Source: Prolixibacteraceae bacterium | GTDB lineage: Bacteria > Bacteroidota > Bacteroidia > Bacteroidales > Prolixibacteraceae | DNA length: 8,101 bases | NCBI GenBank assembly: GCA_017998095.1 | Contig: JAGODU010000176.1 | Coordinates: 1-8,101, forward strand | Direction of reading: 5' to 3' | Shown: positions 1-8,101 of the stretch, piece after piece | How positions within the stretch are numbered: position 1 is the stretch's first letter | How the letters are laid out: every line of letters begins with the position of its first letter | Program-made: the position numbers and the translations under genes | The notes under the pieces: model-generated | What the model was told of the DNA's origin: nothing | The model's input: the letters and a program-made list of their open reading frames with translations, nothing else | Databases searched by the model: none

Positions 1-2681
1 CTAAACTGATGCTGAACCTTCAGACAATTGCCGAAACCCTTGCCACAAGAACCAAAGGCAATTCATGGATACTGGTTACCTCTCAGGAAGATATGGAGCG
101 TGTGGTCGGGGATATGAACAAGAGCCAGCAAAATGACTTTTCAAAAATTCAGGCACGGTTCAAATTGAAAATACCATTGACTTCTGCCAATGTGGATGAA
201 GTGATTGAGAAGAGGCTGCTGAGTAAAACCGACCCTGCAAGAGACCTTCTGAAAACAGCATGGAAGAGCGAACAATCCAAGATGGAGACCCTGCTGTCAT
301 TTTCCGAAGTGGGTGTTCAGTTCAGGGGATATCAGGACGAAAAAGATTTTATCAGCAAATATCCCTTTGTTTCTTACCAGTTTGATTTATTCCAGCAATG
401 TATCAGGGCACTTTCAAACCATAATGCATTTCAGGGGAAACATGCATCCGTTGGGGAACGGTCTATGCTTGGGGTGTTCCAGCACGTGATTCAGCAAATT
501 GAAACCAAAGACCAGAATGCCTTCGTTAGTTTCGATTTATTATTTGAAGGCATACGTTCCACTATACGAGGCGAACTACAAAGTGCCATTATACTTGCAG
601 AGAGACAGGTCGATAACCCATTTGCTTTAAAGGTGCTGAAGGCACTGTTCATGGTTAAGTATTACAGCAATTTTAAAACAACTGCCAGAAATATATCGAC
701 TCTGATGATTGACAGTCTTCAGGTCGATTTAAAAGAACATGACAAGAAGGTTCATGAAGCACTTGCGCTTCTTGAGAACCAAACTTATCTCCAAAGAAAT
801 GGTGACCTGTATGAATACCTGACTGATGATGAAAAGGACATTGAAGAGGAAATTAAGTCAACGGATATTGACGATGGTCAGGTAACCGACCTATTTAAAC
901 AAATCATCTTTGATTCGATTATTGGTGAGAACAAGATTCGTTACTTGGAAAACAAGCAGGAGTATGACTTCACCAGTAAAATTGACGGTGTAATATTGGG
1001 TAAGGAGAAGGAACTTACCATTGAAATCATTACACCCAATTTTCAAGACCACGACAGGGAAGATTTTTTCAAATCCCAGACCATGGGATACAACACCCTG
1101 TTGATGATGGTTCTTCCAGATGACGAACATATGCTTATGGACATCAGGATGTATCTTAAAACCGAAAAATACATCCGTCAGAACCAATCCACCACGAATA
1201 AGGATAATGTGAAACGCATTCTCTTTGAGAAGGCACAACAGAACACTATTAGAAGAACGACTCTTGTTACCCTGCTCAAAAGGCTGTTGGGAGAATCTGC
1301 CGTGTATATGAACGGCATGAAGCAGGATGTAAATGGTACTCCCGATGGTAAAACAAGACTGGTCAATGCCTTCCAGAATCTGATTAAACTGGCTTATCCG
1401 AACCTGAAGATGCTTGGTAGCACTCAATTCTCTGAAGATACCATTAAAGCCATTATCAGAGACAGGCAGGATGATTTGTTTGGAACGGATGATACAACCA
1501 TGTCGGAAGCCGAAAGTGAGGTTCTGAATATTATTCATAGAAGGAAAAAAATGTCGGAAAGGACATCCCTGACTGATATCCGTGACCACTTTGCTAAAAA
1601 GCCATATGGTTGGTATCAGAATGCCGTATTCAGCATTGCAGCCAAATTGTACAAGAGAGGAAAGGTTGAACTCTCTCAGGATTCAAATCTTTTAGATGAT
1701 GATGGTGCTCTGAATGCTTTCATGAACAACAGATTGTACAGCAATACCCTGCTTGAGCCACAGGTTGATTATGACCCAAGGCTTATTAAGCAACTGATGA
1801 CAGTGTACAGCGATTATTTTGATGAATCCTGTCCAGCAAAAGAAGCCAAAGAAGTGGCAATTGCATTCAAGGGAAAACTCACTCAAGAGTTGGGGTGGTT
1901 AAACCAGATGCTGATGAGTAAAGAAAACTATCCATTTCTGAAAGTACTTGAGCCTGTGGCTGAATTTGTGGAGAAACTGACGAAAAAAGAATACAATTAC
2001 TACCTAACCAATGTTTCAGACTTTGAAGATGACCTGCTTGACCATAAGGAAAAAACGGTTGACCCCATCAAGCGGTTCTGGCACGGAGAGCAAAAAAAGA
2101 TTTATGACGGAATCCGTGGATTCTTTTCTGGTAACCAATCAAACCTTGAATATATTGAGTGTGAAGAACTGGATGTACTTCGTGAGGTAAATGACCATGA
2201 GACACCCTTTTATGGTAATCTCATCAGGGATGCAAAATTGGCAAAAGATACATTGACCAAAAAGGTTCTTGCGCAAATTGAACAAGAAAGGAAACTTACC
2301 GAAGCAGAGATTAACCATGCCATTAACCGAATCCAATCTCACGATGATTTTAAAGCACTGGATGATTTAAAGCGGGAGCAGGTTCTGAAACCATTTGAAG
2401 ATGAAGCCAAGAAGGTAAAAGAACAACGATTTATTGCTAACCTCAGGGAAACACAGACAAATGTTAAAGGTAAACTTCTGGAACAACAATTAAACTTAAT
2501 GGCGCAACTGGCAAACCCAATTATTGAGCCAGATAAACCAGTTTACCGTAACATTAATAATGTTAAGGTTGAATTCCCGAAAAATGAACTCAAGACAAAA
2601 GAGGACGTTGAAAAGTACGTGGACGCACTAAAAGCCAAACTCAACGAATTAATTAATGATAACAAAAGAATATCCCTTTAG
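1..2681 (+). CDS. brxC: BREX system P-loop ATPase BrxC, 5'-truncated by window edge
   Basis: This is the C-terminal part of BrxC, the large AAA+-like ATPase that is a core cytoplasmic component of BREX phage defence. The frame is open to the left edge (codons from base 3), so the ATG at base 9 is internal. Counting from that ATG, 890 residues are visible. The family is usually about 1,200 aa, so roughly the first 300, including Walker A and B, lie outside. Visible marks, numbered from base 9, are a sensor-like ILVTSQ strand at 21-26, the family block GERSML at 149-154, a YLTDDEKD block at 270-277, and a conserved PIKRFWHGEQ block around 687-695. A highly charged, probably coiled-coil helical tail covers about 740-850. 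The stop TAG is 3 nt before the pglX start, which indicates an operon. GC is about 40% in sampled lines, higher than downstream. Family assignment is by recognition of conserved blocks; ATPase integrity cannot be judged here. Confidence 0.93.
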   Translation, partial: KLMLNLQTIAETLATRTKGNSWILVTSQEDMERVVGDMNKSQQNDFSKIQARFKLKIPLTSANVDEVIEKRLLSKTDPARDLLKTAWKSEQSKMETLLSFSEVGVQFRGYQDEKDFISKYPFVSYQFDLFQQCIRALSNHNAFQGKHASVGERSMLGVFQHVIQQIETKDQNAFVSFDLLFEGIRSTIRGELQSAIILAERQVDNPFALKVLKALFMVKYYSNFKTTARNISTLMIDSLQVDLKEHDKKVHEALALLENQTYLQRNGDLYEYLTDDEKDIEEEIKSTDIDDGQVTDLFKQIIFDSIIGENKIRYLENKQEYDFTSKIDGVILGKEKELTIEIITPNFQDHDREDFFKSQTMGYNTLLMMVLPDDEHMLMDIRMYLKTEKYIRQNQSTTNKDNVKRILFEKAQQNTIRRTTLVTLLKRLLGESAVYMNGMKQDVNGTPDGKTRLVNAFQNLIKLAYPNLKMLGSTQFSEDTIKAIIRDRQDDLFGTDDTTMSEAESEVLNIIHRRKKMSERTSLTDIRDHFAKKPYGWYQNAVFSIAAKLYKRGKVELSQDSNLLDDDGALNAFMNNRLYSNTLLEPQVDYDPRLIKQLMTVYSDYFDESCPAKEAKEVAIAFKGKLTQELGWLNQMLMSKENYPFLKVLEPVAEFVEKLTKKEYNYYLTNVSDFEDDLLDHKEKTVDPIKRFWHGEQKKIYDGIRGFFSGNQSNLEYIECEELDVLREVNDHETPFYGNLIRDAKLAKDTLTKKVLAQIEQERKLTEAEINHAINRIQSHDDFKALDDLKREQVLKPFEDEAKKVKEQRFIANLRETQTNVKGKLLEQQLNLMAQLANPIIEPDKPVYRNINNVKVEFPKNELKTKEDVEKYVDALKAKLNELINDNKRISL

Positions 2682-2684
2682 ACC

Positions 2685-5600
2685 ATGAATACCAGTATAC
2701 TTAAAAGATTTGCTCAAGAAGCCAGAAGAAAACTACTCGAACAGGTAGGTGCTAAACTCAATTTTGTTTTAACCACTGATTCGGCTGAATTGCGGGAGAA
2801 AACAGAGCAGTTAAAACAACTCAGGCAGGAACTTAGTAGAACCACCAAGGAGCAGTTGATTGAGAAGGTTGCCTACACATGGTTTAACCGATTAATGGCA
2901 CTTCGTTTCATGGATTCCAACGATTATCAACCATTGGGGATAAGAATAATCACACCGAAATATGGATATACCACTCCAGAAATATTGGACGAAGCAAAAC
3001 GAGGCAACCTCCCTGAAGAATTAAAGGTGAACCGACAGAGAATATATGATTTACTGGATAATAAAATACCAAGCACCAATCCACAGAATGAAGCCTATAA
3101 GGAGTTGTTAATTGCAACCTGTAACCATCTGCATACAACATTTCCCTTCCTGTTTGAAAAAATAAACGACTACACAGAATTATTGCTACCTGATGACCTG
3201 ACCAGCGATTTTTCGATTTTAAAGGATGTGCGAAACGGTATGCCTTTGGAAGATTGCCAGAATGTGGAAATCATTGGTTGGTTGTACCAGTTCTATATTT
3301 CAGAGAAGAAAGACGAAGTATTTGCATCCAAATCAAAGGTAAAAAAGGAAGACATTCCTGCCGCAACTCAACTTTTCACTCCACGATGGATTGTGGAATA
3401 TATGGTGCAGAACACATTAGGAAAACTCTGGCTGCAAAATCGTCCCAAATCCCGTTTGAGAGAGCACATGCAATACTTTTTTGAGTCAGCATCTCTTGAA
3501 GCAAAAGACTACCTGAAAATCAATTCCCCCGAAGAGATAAAATTCTTAGACCCTGCAAGTGGCAGTGGGCATATTCTTGTGTACGCCTTTGAATTACTAA
3601 TTAAAATCTATGAAGAAGAAGGGTATAATATCAGTGAAATTCCCCAACTAATCATCGAAAACAACCTGTATGGGTTTGAAATTGATGAAAGAGCAGCACA
3701 ACTTTCAGGATTAGCATTGATGATTAAGGCACGTGAATACCACCGTAGGGTATTTCACAAGGGACTAAAACCCAACATCCTTTGCTTTCATGATTTACAT
3801 GTATCCAAAGTCGAAATCAAAGATTTGTCAAAATCAGCGCAGATTCAGGTTTCTGATGAACTGATGCACGATTTTCTATTAATGCAGCAGGCTTCCAACT
3901 TTGGGTCTTTAATCTTACCGCATGCTCATACCAATGAAATTGAACATGTTTTAAATAAATTCTACCAGTTCCTACCTAATGCAGATGTATTCCAGCGCAG
4001 CAATGTGGAAGCACTCATCGGTTCGTTGAACCAGTTACATTGGCTTGGGCAGAAACTCCATTGTGTGGTCACAAACCCACCATACATGGGGGGCGGAAAT
4101 ATTAATGAGGATTTAGCAGAGTTTGTTACATGCAATTACCCACATAGTAAAGCAGACTTGATGGCTTGTTTTATTGAAAGCGGACTTGCAATGCTAAAAA
4201 CGAAAGGATTTATGGGAATGATTAACCAACATAGTTGGATGTTTATAGGAAGTTATGAACTTTTAAGAAGAAAACTTATTAAGAGTATTTTTTGGGACAC
4301 ACTTCTACATTTGGGAGCAAGAACATTTCCAGAAATTGGCGGAGAAGTAGTTCAAAATGTCACATTTACTGTTTGGAAAGAGACTTATAATTCACTTGGT
4401 ACATTTATTCGGTTAGTTGACTTCAATGATTCATATGAAAAAGAAAGAAAAACACTTGAATTAGTAAAAATTCCAGATAGTAGATATCTATTTAAAATAA
4501 ATCAACAAAATTTTGATAAAATTCCGACCAGTACAATAGGCTATTGGATAAGTAATAAATCCTTGGAATGCTTCAGTCAATTTAACTCATTAAGTAATAT
4601 CGCTGCTCCTTCTGCGGGTTTGCAAACAGGTAACAATATTAGATTTCTAAGATTTTTCTTTGAGGTTAATTATAAAAAAATAAGTTCCACACAAAGGTAT
4701 GTTAGATATAATAAGGCTGGCGGAAATCGAAAGTGGTATGGTTTAGACGAATATATAATAATATGGGAGAATAATGCCGAAGAACTGAAGCAAACAGGCA
4801 GAGCAGTCTTCAGAAACAGTGATAAGTACTTTAAAGAAAGTATTAGTTGGGGATTAATAGCAACGGGACAATTAAATACACGATACTACACAAATGCCTT
4901 CGTTTTTGATAACGGAGCACCATCTCTTATAATCCAAAATAACCTAAAATACTTTCTTGGATTGTTAAATTCAAAGGTGACAACTTATTTTTTAGCCTTG
5001 ATTAATCCAACCTTGAATGCTCAAGTCGGTAATATTTCTGGTATACCAGTAAGCATCATGCATGAATCTGAAATTGACAATTTAGTTGATGAGATTATTG
5101 AAATTTCAAAATGTGATTGGAATACGCATGAAACTTCTTTTTCATTTTCAATAAATGAACTTATTAGAATTAACGGATTTGATTTATTAATTGCTTTTGA
5201 AAACTATCAACAGTACTGGAAAAATAAATTCTTTCAACTTCATAAAAATGAAGAAGAAATTAACAATCTAATAATTGGGATTTATGGCTTAAATGAAGAA
5301 CTAACACCGACTATCCCTTTAGAAGAAATTACTATTCAGCAAGATGAATTGGATAGACCAGCACTTGCTAAACTAAACAAAAAACTTTTCCGTGATTCCA
5401 AAACACTTCAGGTAGAAAACTATAATGAAATTACTCTGCCTTTTGTTTCAAGCGAAATAATGGCTCAGTTTATTAGTTACTCAGTTGGCTGCATGTTTGG
5501 TCGTTACAGTTTGGATAAAAAAGGTCTAATACTTGCTAATCAGGGCGAAACCTTGGCAGATTACCTGCACAAAATTGAAAAAACTAAGAATGAATGCAAT

Positions 5601-6239
5601 TTCCTTCCTGATGAAGATAATATCATTCCAATCCTTGATGGTGATTGGTTTGAAGATGATATCGTTGGTAGGTTCTATCATTTTTTGAAAGTCACCTATG
5701 GCGAGAAGAACTTCAATAAAAACCTGTCATTTATTGTAGAACAGATTGGGAAGGAAATTCGAAAGTATTTTTTAAAAGACTTTTATCATGACCATATCAA
5801 ACGTTACAAGAAACGACCAATTTACTGGATGTTTTCTTCACCCAAGGGTTCGTTCAATGTGTTGATTTATATGCACCGTTACACACCTGATACAGGCAGT
5901 AACATATTGAACAAGTACCTCAAGGAGTTCATTGGTAAATTAAATACCCGAAAGGAACATCTTGTGCGTGTAATGGAAACTGGCTCTGCATCTGATAAAT
6001 CCAAAGCCATTAAAGAAAGTGATAACATCCAAAAGATGTTGGTTGAACTTCATGAATATGAAAGAGATATTCTTTATCCTCTGGCAACAGAACGTATGGA
6101 AATTGATTTGGATGATGGGGTGCTGGTGAACTACAACAAATTCGGGAAAGCGGTAAAAGAAGTTAATGGTTTGAATGACCCTGCGACCAAGAAGAAGGTG
6201 AAACAGTTTGATTGGATTGATACATCACAAATCCGATAG
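2685..6239 (+). CDS. pglX: BREX-1 adenine-specific DNA methyltransferase PglX (BrxX)
   Basis: This complete 1,184-aa protein has the usual PglX length (about 1,200). PglX transfers a methyl group from SAM to adenine N6 in a short non-palindromic site, marking host DNA and setting BREX specificity. The N-terminus (MNTSILKRFAQEARRKLL) is typical of the family and fixes the start at 2685. The gap after brxC is 3 nt and no Shine-Dalgarno is evident. Motif X is around FTPRW (231-235). Motif I, the SAM-binding DPASGSG, is at 289-295, followed by a motif II-like YGFEIDE stretch. Catalytic motif IV, NPPY, is at 464-467. A target-recognition region begins near GLQTGNN (645-651). The C-terminal PglX blocks PIYWMF (1045-1050) and DLDDGV (1141-1146), then NYNKFG, are intact. 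All catalytic motifs look functional and no frameshift is seen. No endonuclease domain of the MmeI type is recognisable at the N-terminus. The central region is clearly more AT-rich than both ends, suggesting exchange of the specificity domain. The next gene starts 2 nt after the TAG stop. Confidence 0.96.
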   Translation: MNTSILKRFAQEARRKLLEQVGAKLNFVLTTDSAELREKTEQLKQLRQELSRTTKEQLIEKVAYTWFNRLMALRFMDSNDYQPLGIRIITPKYGYTTPEILDEAKRGNLPEELKVNRQRIYDLLDNKIPSTNPQNEAYKELLIATCNHLHTTFPFLFEKINDYTELLLPDDLTSDFSILKDVRNGMPLEDCQNVEIIGWLYQFYISEKKDEVFASKSKVKKEDIPAATQLFTPRWIVEYMVQNTLGKLWLQNRPKSRLREHMQYFFESASLEAKDYLKINSPEEIKFLDPASGSGHILVYAFELLIKIYEEEGYNISEIPQLIIENNLYGFEIDERAAQLSGLALMIKAREYHRRVFHKGLKPNILCFHDLHVSKVEIKDLSKSAQIQVSDELMHDFLLMQQASNFGSLILPHAHTNEIEHVLNKFYQFLPNADVFQRSNVEALIGSLNQLHWLGQKLHCVVTNPPYMGGGNINEDLAEFVTCNYPHSKADLMACFIESGLAMLKTKGFMGMINQHSWMFIGSYELLRRKLIKSIFWDTLLHLGARTFPEIGGEVVQNVTFTVWKETYNSLGTFIRLVDFNDSYEKERKTLELVKIPDSRYLFKINQQNFDKIPTSTIGYWISNKSLECFSQFNSLSNIAAPSAGLQTGNNIRFLRFFFEVNYKKISSTQRYVRYNKAGGNRKWYGLDEYIIIWENNAEELKQTGRAVFRNSDKYFKESISWGLIATGQLNTRYYTNAFVFDNGAPSLIIQNNLKYFLGLLNSKVTTYFLALINPTLNAQVGNISGIPVSIMHESEIDNLVDEIIEISKCDWNTHETSFSFSINELIRINGFDLLIAFENYQQYWKNKFFQLHKNEEEINNLIIGIYGLNEELTPTIPLEEITIQQDELDRPALAKLNKKLFRDSKTLQVENYNEITLPFVSSEIMAQFISYSVGCMFGRYSLDKKGLILANQGETLADYLHKIEKTKNECNFLPDEDNIIPILDGDWFEDDIVGRFYHFLKVTYGEKNFNKNLSFIVEQIGKEIRKYFLKDFYHDHIKRYKKRPIYWMFSSPKGSFNVLIYMHRYTPDTGSNILNKYLKEFIGKLNTRKEHLVRVMETGSASDKSKAIKESDNIQKMLVELHEYERDILYPLATERMEIDLDDGVLVNYNKFGKAVKEVNGLNDPATKKKVKQFDWIDTSQIR
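4260..5290 (+). other. AT-rich target-recognition segment within pglX
   Basis: This part of pglX (about residues 526-868) covers the end of the methyltransferase core and the target-recognition domain, which carries the GLQTGNN signature common to PglX and type IIG recognition domains. Hand counts give about 30% GC for 4441-4740 and about 23% for 5101-5280. Sampled pglX lines before and after give about 37-42% (for example 3541-3600 at 42% and 5521-5580 at 40%), with one at 33%. The edges are approximate: GC falls between about 4200 and 4380 and recovers between about 5280 and 5460. The likely reading is recombinational replacement of the specificity domain; relaxed protein constraint is an alternative. 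Confidence 0.6.
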
Positions 6240-6241
6240 TT

Positions 6242-8101
6242 ATGGCATTACAGATTTACCATAAGAGAGCAGAAAATACCCATGAAAATGAACAATTCAG
6301 AAGAATTGCAAGGGATTTAAAACTGCTTTTTGAAAAAATGAAATGGGATGGTTTGTTGATAGGGAATCCCGATAATTCAAATTTCAGCAGGTTTAAAGCC
6401 GATGCTATATTATATTACACTAACGGATTGATAATTATAGATTTAAAGGATTACGCTGGTGATATAAAATTACCACCAAATTCAAGCGAATTTAAAACAA
6501 CAAAATGGTATATTGATACAGACATAGACAATCGGAGAATTGAAATAAAAGGTGGAAGCCGATTTATTAATCCATTTAAACAACTTGAATCATATAGAAA
6601 CTCATTTATTGAACTGATTAAGTCTAATTTAATTTTATCAGAGAGAATCAATTATTCCCGAATAAGTATCGTTAACGTTTTTAGCGGTCCGATTAAATTA
6701 AATATCAATACCCCTCGTGATATTCCTTATTACAGGATTGTTCAAGAATCTGATTTCCACTCTTATTTGTATGATTTCGCCAGTCCAGTTACTTTCCAAG
6801 TAGAGATTGCTAATGAACTTAACCGCACTTTCCCTTCTGAGACATGGGTGGGTGATATCCATTTTAAAAGTTCACAGGAACAGGTACACCATAATTACGA
6901 ACTAATTGACGATAATTTTAAAAATGTTGTTGCTGAATTTTTACAGCAACCTGAGAAGCAAATCTTATTGATTGAATCTGGTGATGCTCATAAGCGGGAT
7001 GAATGGATGCATTATTTATTAACGAATGCAATAAATTTTGATATTCCTCAGACAGAGATATGGACACATTCAACACGAATTGCCAGAAGAATCAGATTAA
7101 GGGCAGGAATCGAACCACATAGTTTATTTACAACAATTTATGGCGGGACTTCTGACAATTATTCAGAAGGTGGAAATCAAGATGATACAGTCGAAGCAAA
7201 TTTAATTTCGGAAACTGAATTACCTGAACAGGTTCAAGATGTTATAGGCATAAGAAGTGATAAAGAACTTGATGAAAACTCAGTAATAGTTCTATGTGAA
7301 GCGCATCTTGTCACACGTTCACTATATCAAACAGAGTTACTTAGGTTTGGGTCAGGACGATTACTTGAGGACATGTTCACATATTTAAAACTGAATGAAA
7401 CTAAAAGAAAACTGATTTGTATAGGTGACCCATACTCACTCAGTTATGGTGATGTTGATGAATCCGCCATTTCAACAGAAACCATTTCAATATTACATAA
7501 GGGAGAGATTCTGAAATTTCGAGACATAAATGATTATAGTCAAGACACAGCGATTAATAAATTAAAACTTCAAATTACATCTTCAATAGATAAAGGGTTT
7601 TTTAACAACCTCCTGTATGAATGGGATAATAAAACTCTATTCGAAGTTGACAAATCACAGGCAGAATCAACATTTCACAAGTGGTTTAAATATGCTTGCG
7701 AAAAAGAACCTGATTATTCAGTATTGGTCTTTAAGAACAAAGATGCTTTAAAAATCAGTCAGTGGATTAGGAAATTTGTTCAAAACAAAAAAGAAGATTA
7801 TGCACAGGGTGATTTATTGATGGCAAATAACAGTTTTAATATACCTGATGAGACAGGTCTTTCCTATCCTCAAAGAATCCAGAATGGAATGTACTTGAGA
7901 ATTGAGAAAGTATTAGATAGGCACAACGAAACCATTACTCCAAAGAACAGGCAATCGATTGTTTTAAAGTTCGTAAAACTGAATGTTACATGCCTGAGTA
8001 ATGTACCAAATTTTGTGGCTGACATTTGGATACTTGAAAACTTTATGCATAATGCGTATGAATTAACTCTTGAAGAACAGGTAGCATTCAGGGTTTTTGT
8101 A
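6242..8101 (+). CDS. NERD nuclease-domain protein fused to degenerate SF1 helicase, 3'-truncated by window edge
   Basis: The first 620 codons are open from ATG 6242 to the last base; the stop lies outside. The start is the first ATG after the pglX stop, 2 nt away, and the NERD domain begins immediately after it. Residues about 10-130 look like a NERD (nuclease-related) domain of the PD-(D/E)xK type: D54 in KADAIL, D67-L-K69 in IIDLKD, and NPFKQ at 110-114. After a linker comes a RecD/UvrD-like superfamily-1 helicase fold: a motif I position at about 241-255, a motif Ia-like STRIARRIR (277-285) running to IYGG, motif II at 348-355, motif III IGDPYSLSYG (394-403), a motif IV-like YSVLVF (492-497), and NNS...NGM features (530-550). 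Motif I reads ESGDAHKRD, with no GxxGxGK[ST]; motif II reads VIVLCEAH, with Cys for the expected Asp; motif III has Ser399 where Gln is usual. ATP hydrolysis is therefore doubtful. The position directly behind pglX suggests a BREX accessory role. The domain calls are by eye; the nuclease and pseudo-helicase roles are inferred. Sampled GC varies from 27 to 40%. Confidence 0.8.
   Translation, partial: MALQIYHKRAENTHENEQFRRIARDLKLLFEKMKWDGLLIGNPDNSNFSRFKADAILYYTNGLIIIDLKDYAGDIKLPPNSSEFKTTKWYIDTDIDNRRIEIKGGSRFINPFKQLESYRNSFIELIKSNLILSERINYSRISIVNVFSGPIKLNINTPRDIPYYRIVQESDFHSYLYDFASPVTFQVEIANELNRTFPSETWVGDIHFKSSQEQVHHNYELIDDNFKNVVAEFLQQPEKQILLIESGDAHKRDEWMHYLLTNAINFDIPQTEIWTHSTRIARRIRLRAGIEPHSLFTTIYGGTSDNYSEGGNQDDTVEANLISETELPEQVQDVIGIRSDKELDENSVIVLCEAHLVTRSLYQTELLRFGSGRLLEDMFTYLKLNETKRKLICIGDPYSLSYGDVDESAISTETISILHKGEILKFRDINDYSQDTAINKLKLQITSSIDKGFFNNLLYEWDNKTLFEVDKSQAESTFHKWFKYACEKEPDYSVLVFKNKDALKISQWIRKFVQNKKEDYAQGDLLMANNSFNIPDETGLSYPQRIQNGMYLRIEKVLDRHNETITPKNRQSIVLKFVKLNVTCLSNVPNFVADIWILENFMHNAYELTLEEQVAFRVFV

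Noticed and set aside
9..11. ATG at base 9 as the true start of the first gene.
   Set aside because: The frame continues open to the left edge, the protein at this point is already in the interior of BrxC, and about 300 family residues would be missing. It is an internal methionine.
891..1589. A 232-codon open frame on the minus strand inside brxC.
   Set aside because: It lies wholly opposite a strongly conserved BrxC coding region, its product has no recognisable domain, and its Cys/Phe/His-rich composition is typical of an antisense shadow.
3254..3484. A 76-codon plus-strand open frame in another frame inside pglX.
   Set aside because: It overlaps the conserved motif X region of pglX, and the product looks like a frame-shifted reading of it with no domain of its own.
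4670..4682. An A7 run (TATAAAAAAATAAG) within pglX as a possible slippage site.
   Set aside because: Such runs are expected in an AT-rich segment coding lysines, and nothing else points to programmed slippage.
2671..5322. The 12-mer TATCCCTTTAGA occurs at the end of brxC and again inside pglX (about 5311-5322), suggesting a possible recombination repeat.
   Set aside because: It is too short and both copies code ordinary sequence in the respective genes; coincidence is the simplest reading.

Overview
The window carries three same-strand genes from the middle of a BREX (bacteriophage exclusion) phage-defence operon, apparently type 1-like. They are the 3' three-quarters of brxC, a complete pglX (brxX) methyltransferase gene, and the first 620 codons of a large NERD-domain/superfamily-1 helicase-like gene that runs off the right edge. 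The genes are packed end to end (3-nt and 2-nt gaps), so they are almost certainly co-transcribed. There is no intergenic stretch for a promoter, terminator or RNA gene, and I saw none. No tRNA, rRNA, CRISPR array, IS element or attachment site is visible.

The organism is probably a member of the Bacteroidota. The DNA is AT-rich (roughly 28-42% GC depending on segment, from hand counts of sample lines), and neither internal start codon has a recognisable Shine-Dalgarno sequence. This taxonomic call is an inference from style, not from a marker gene.

Layout: 1-2681 is brxC (5' end outside the window, so its Walker motifs cannot be seen); 2685-6239 is pglX, with intact adenine-methyltransferase motifs and an AT-rich central target-recognition region; 6242-8101 is the NERD/helicase-like gene (3' end outside). 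In the classical type 1 order pglX is followed by pglZ and brxL. Here a different gene sits directly behind pglX. PglX is thought to mark self DNA and set sequence specificity, and BrxC is an essential ATPase of the exclusion machinery.

The third gene is the most interesting item. It keeps the candidate nuclease residues of a NERD domain. Its RecD/UvrD-like helicase part has lost the expected residues of Walker A, Walker B and motif III, while the reading frame stays open. It looks like a nuclease joined to an ATPase-dead helicase scaffold inside a BREX operon. No nuclease is known to explain BREX action, so this is the best candidate here for an undescribed component.
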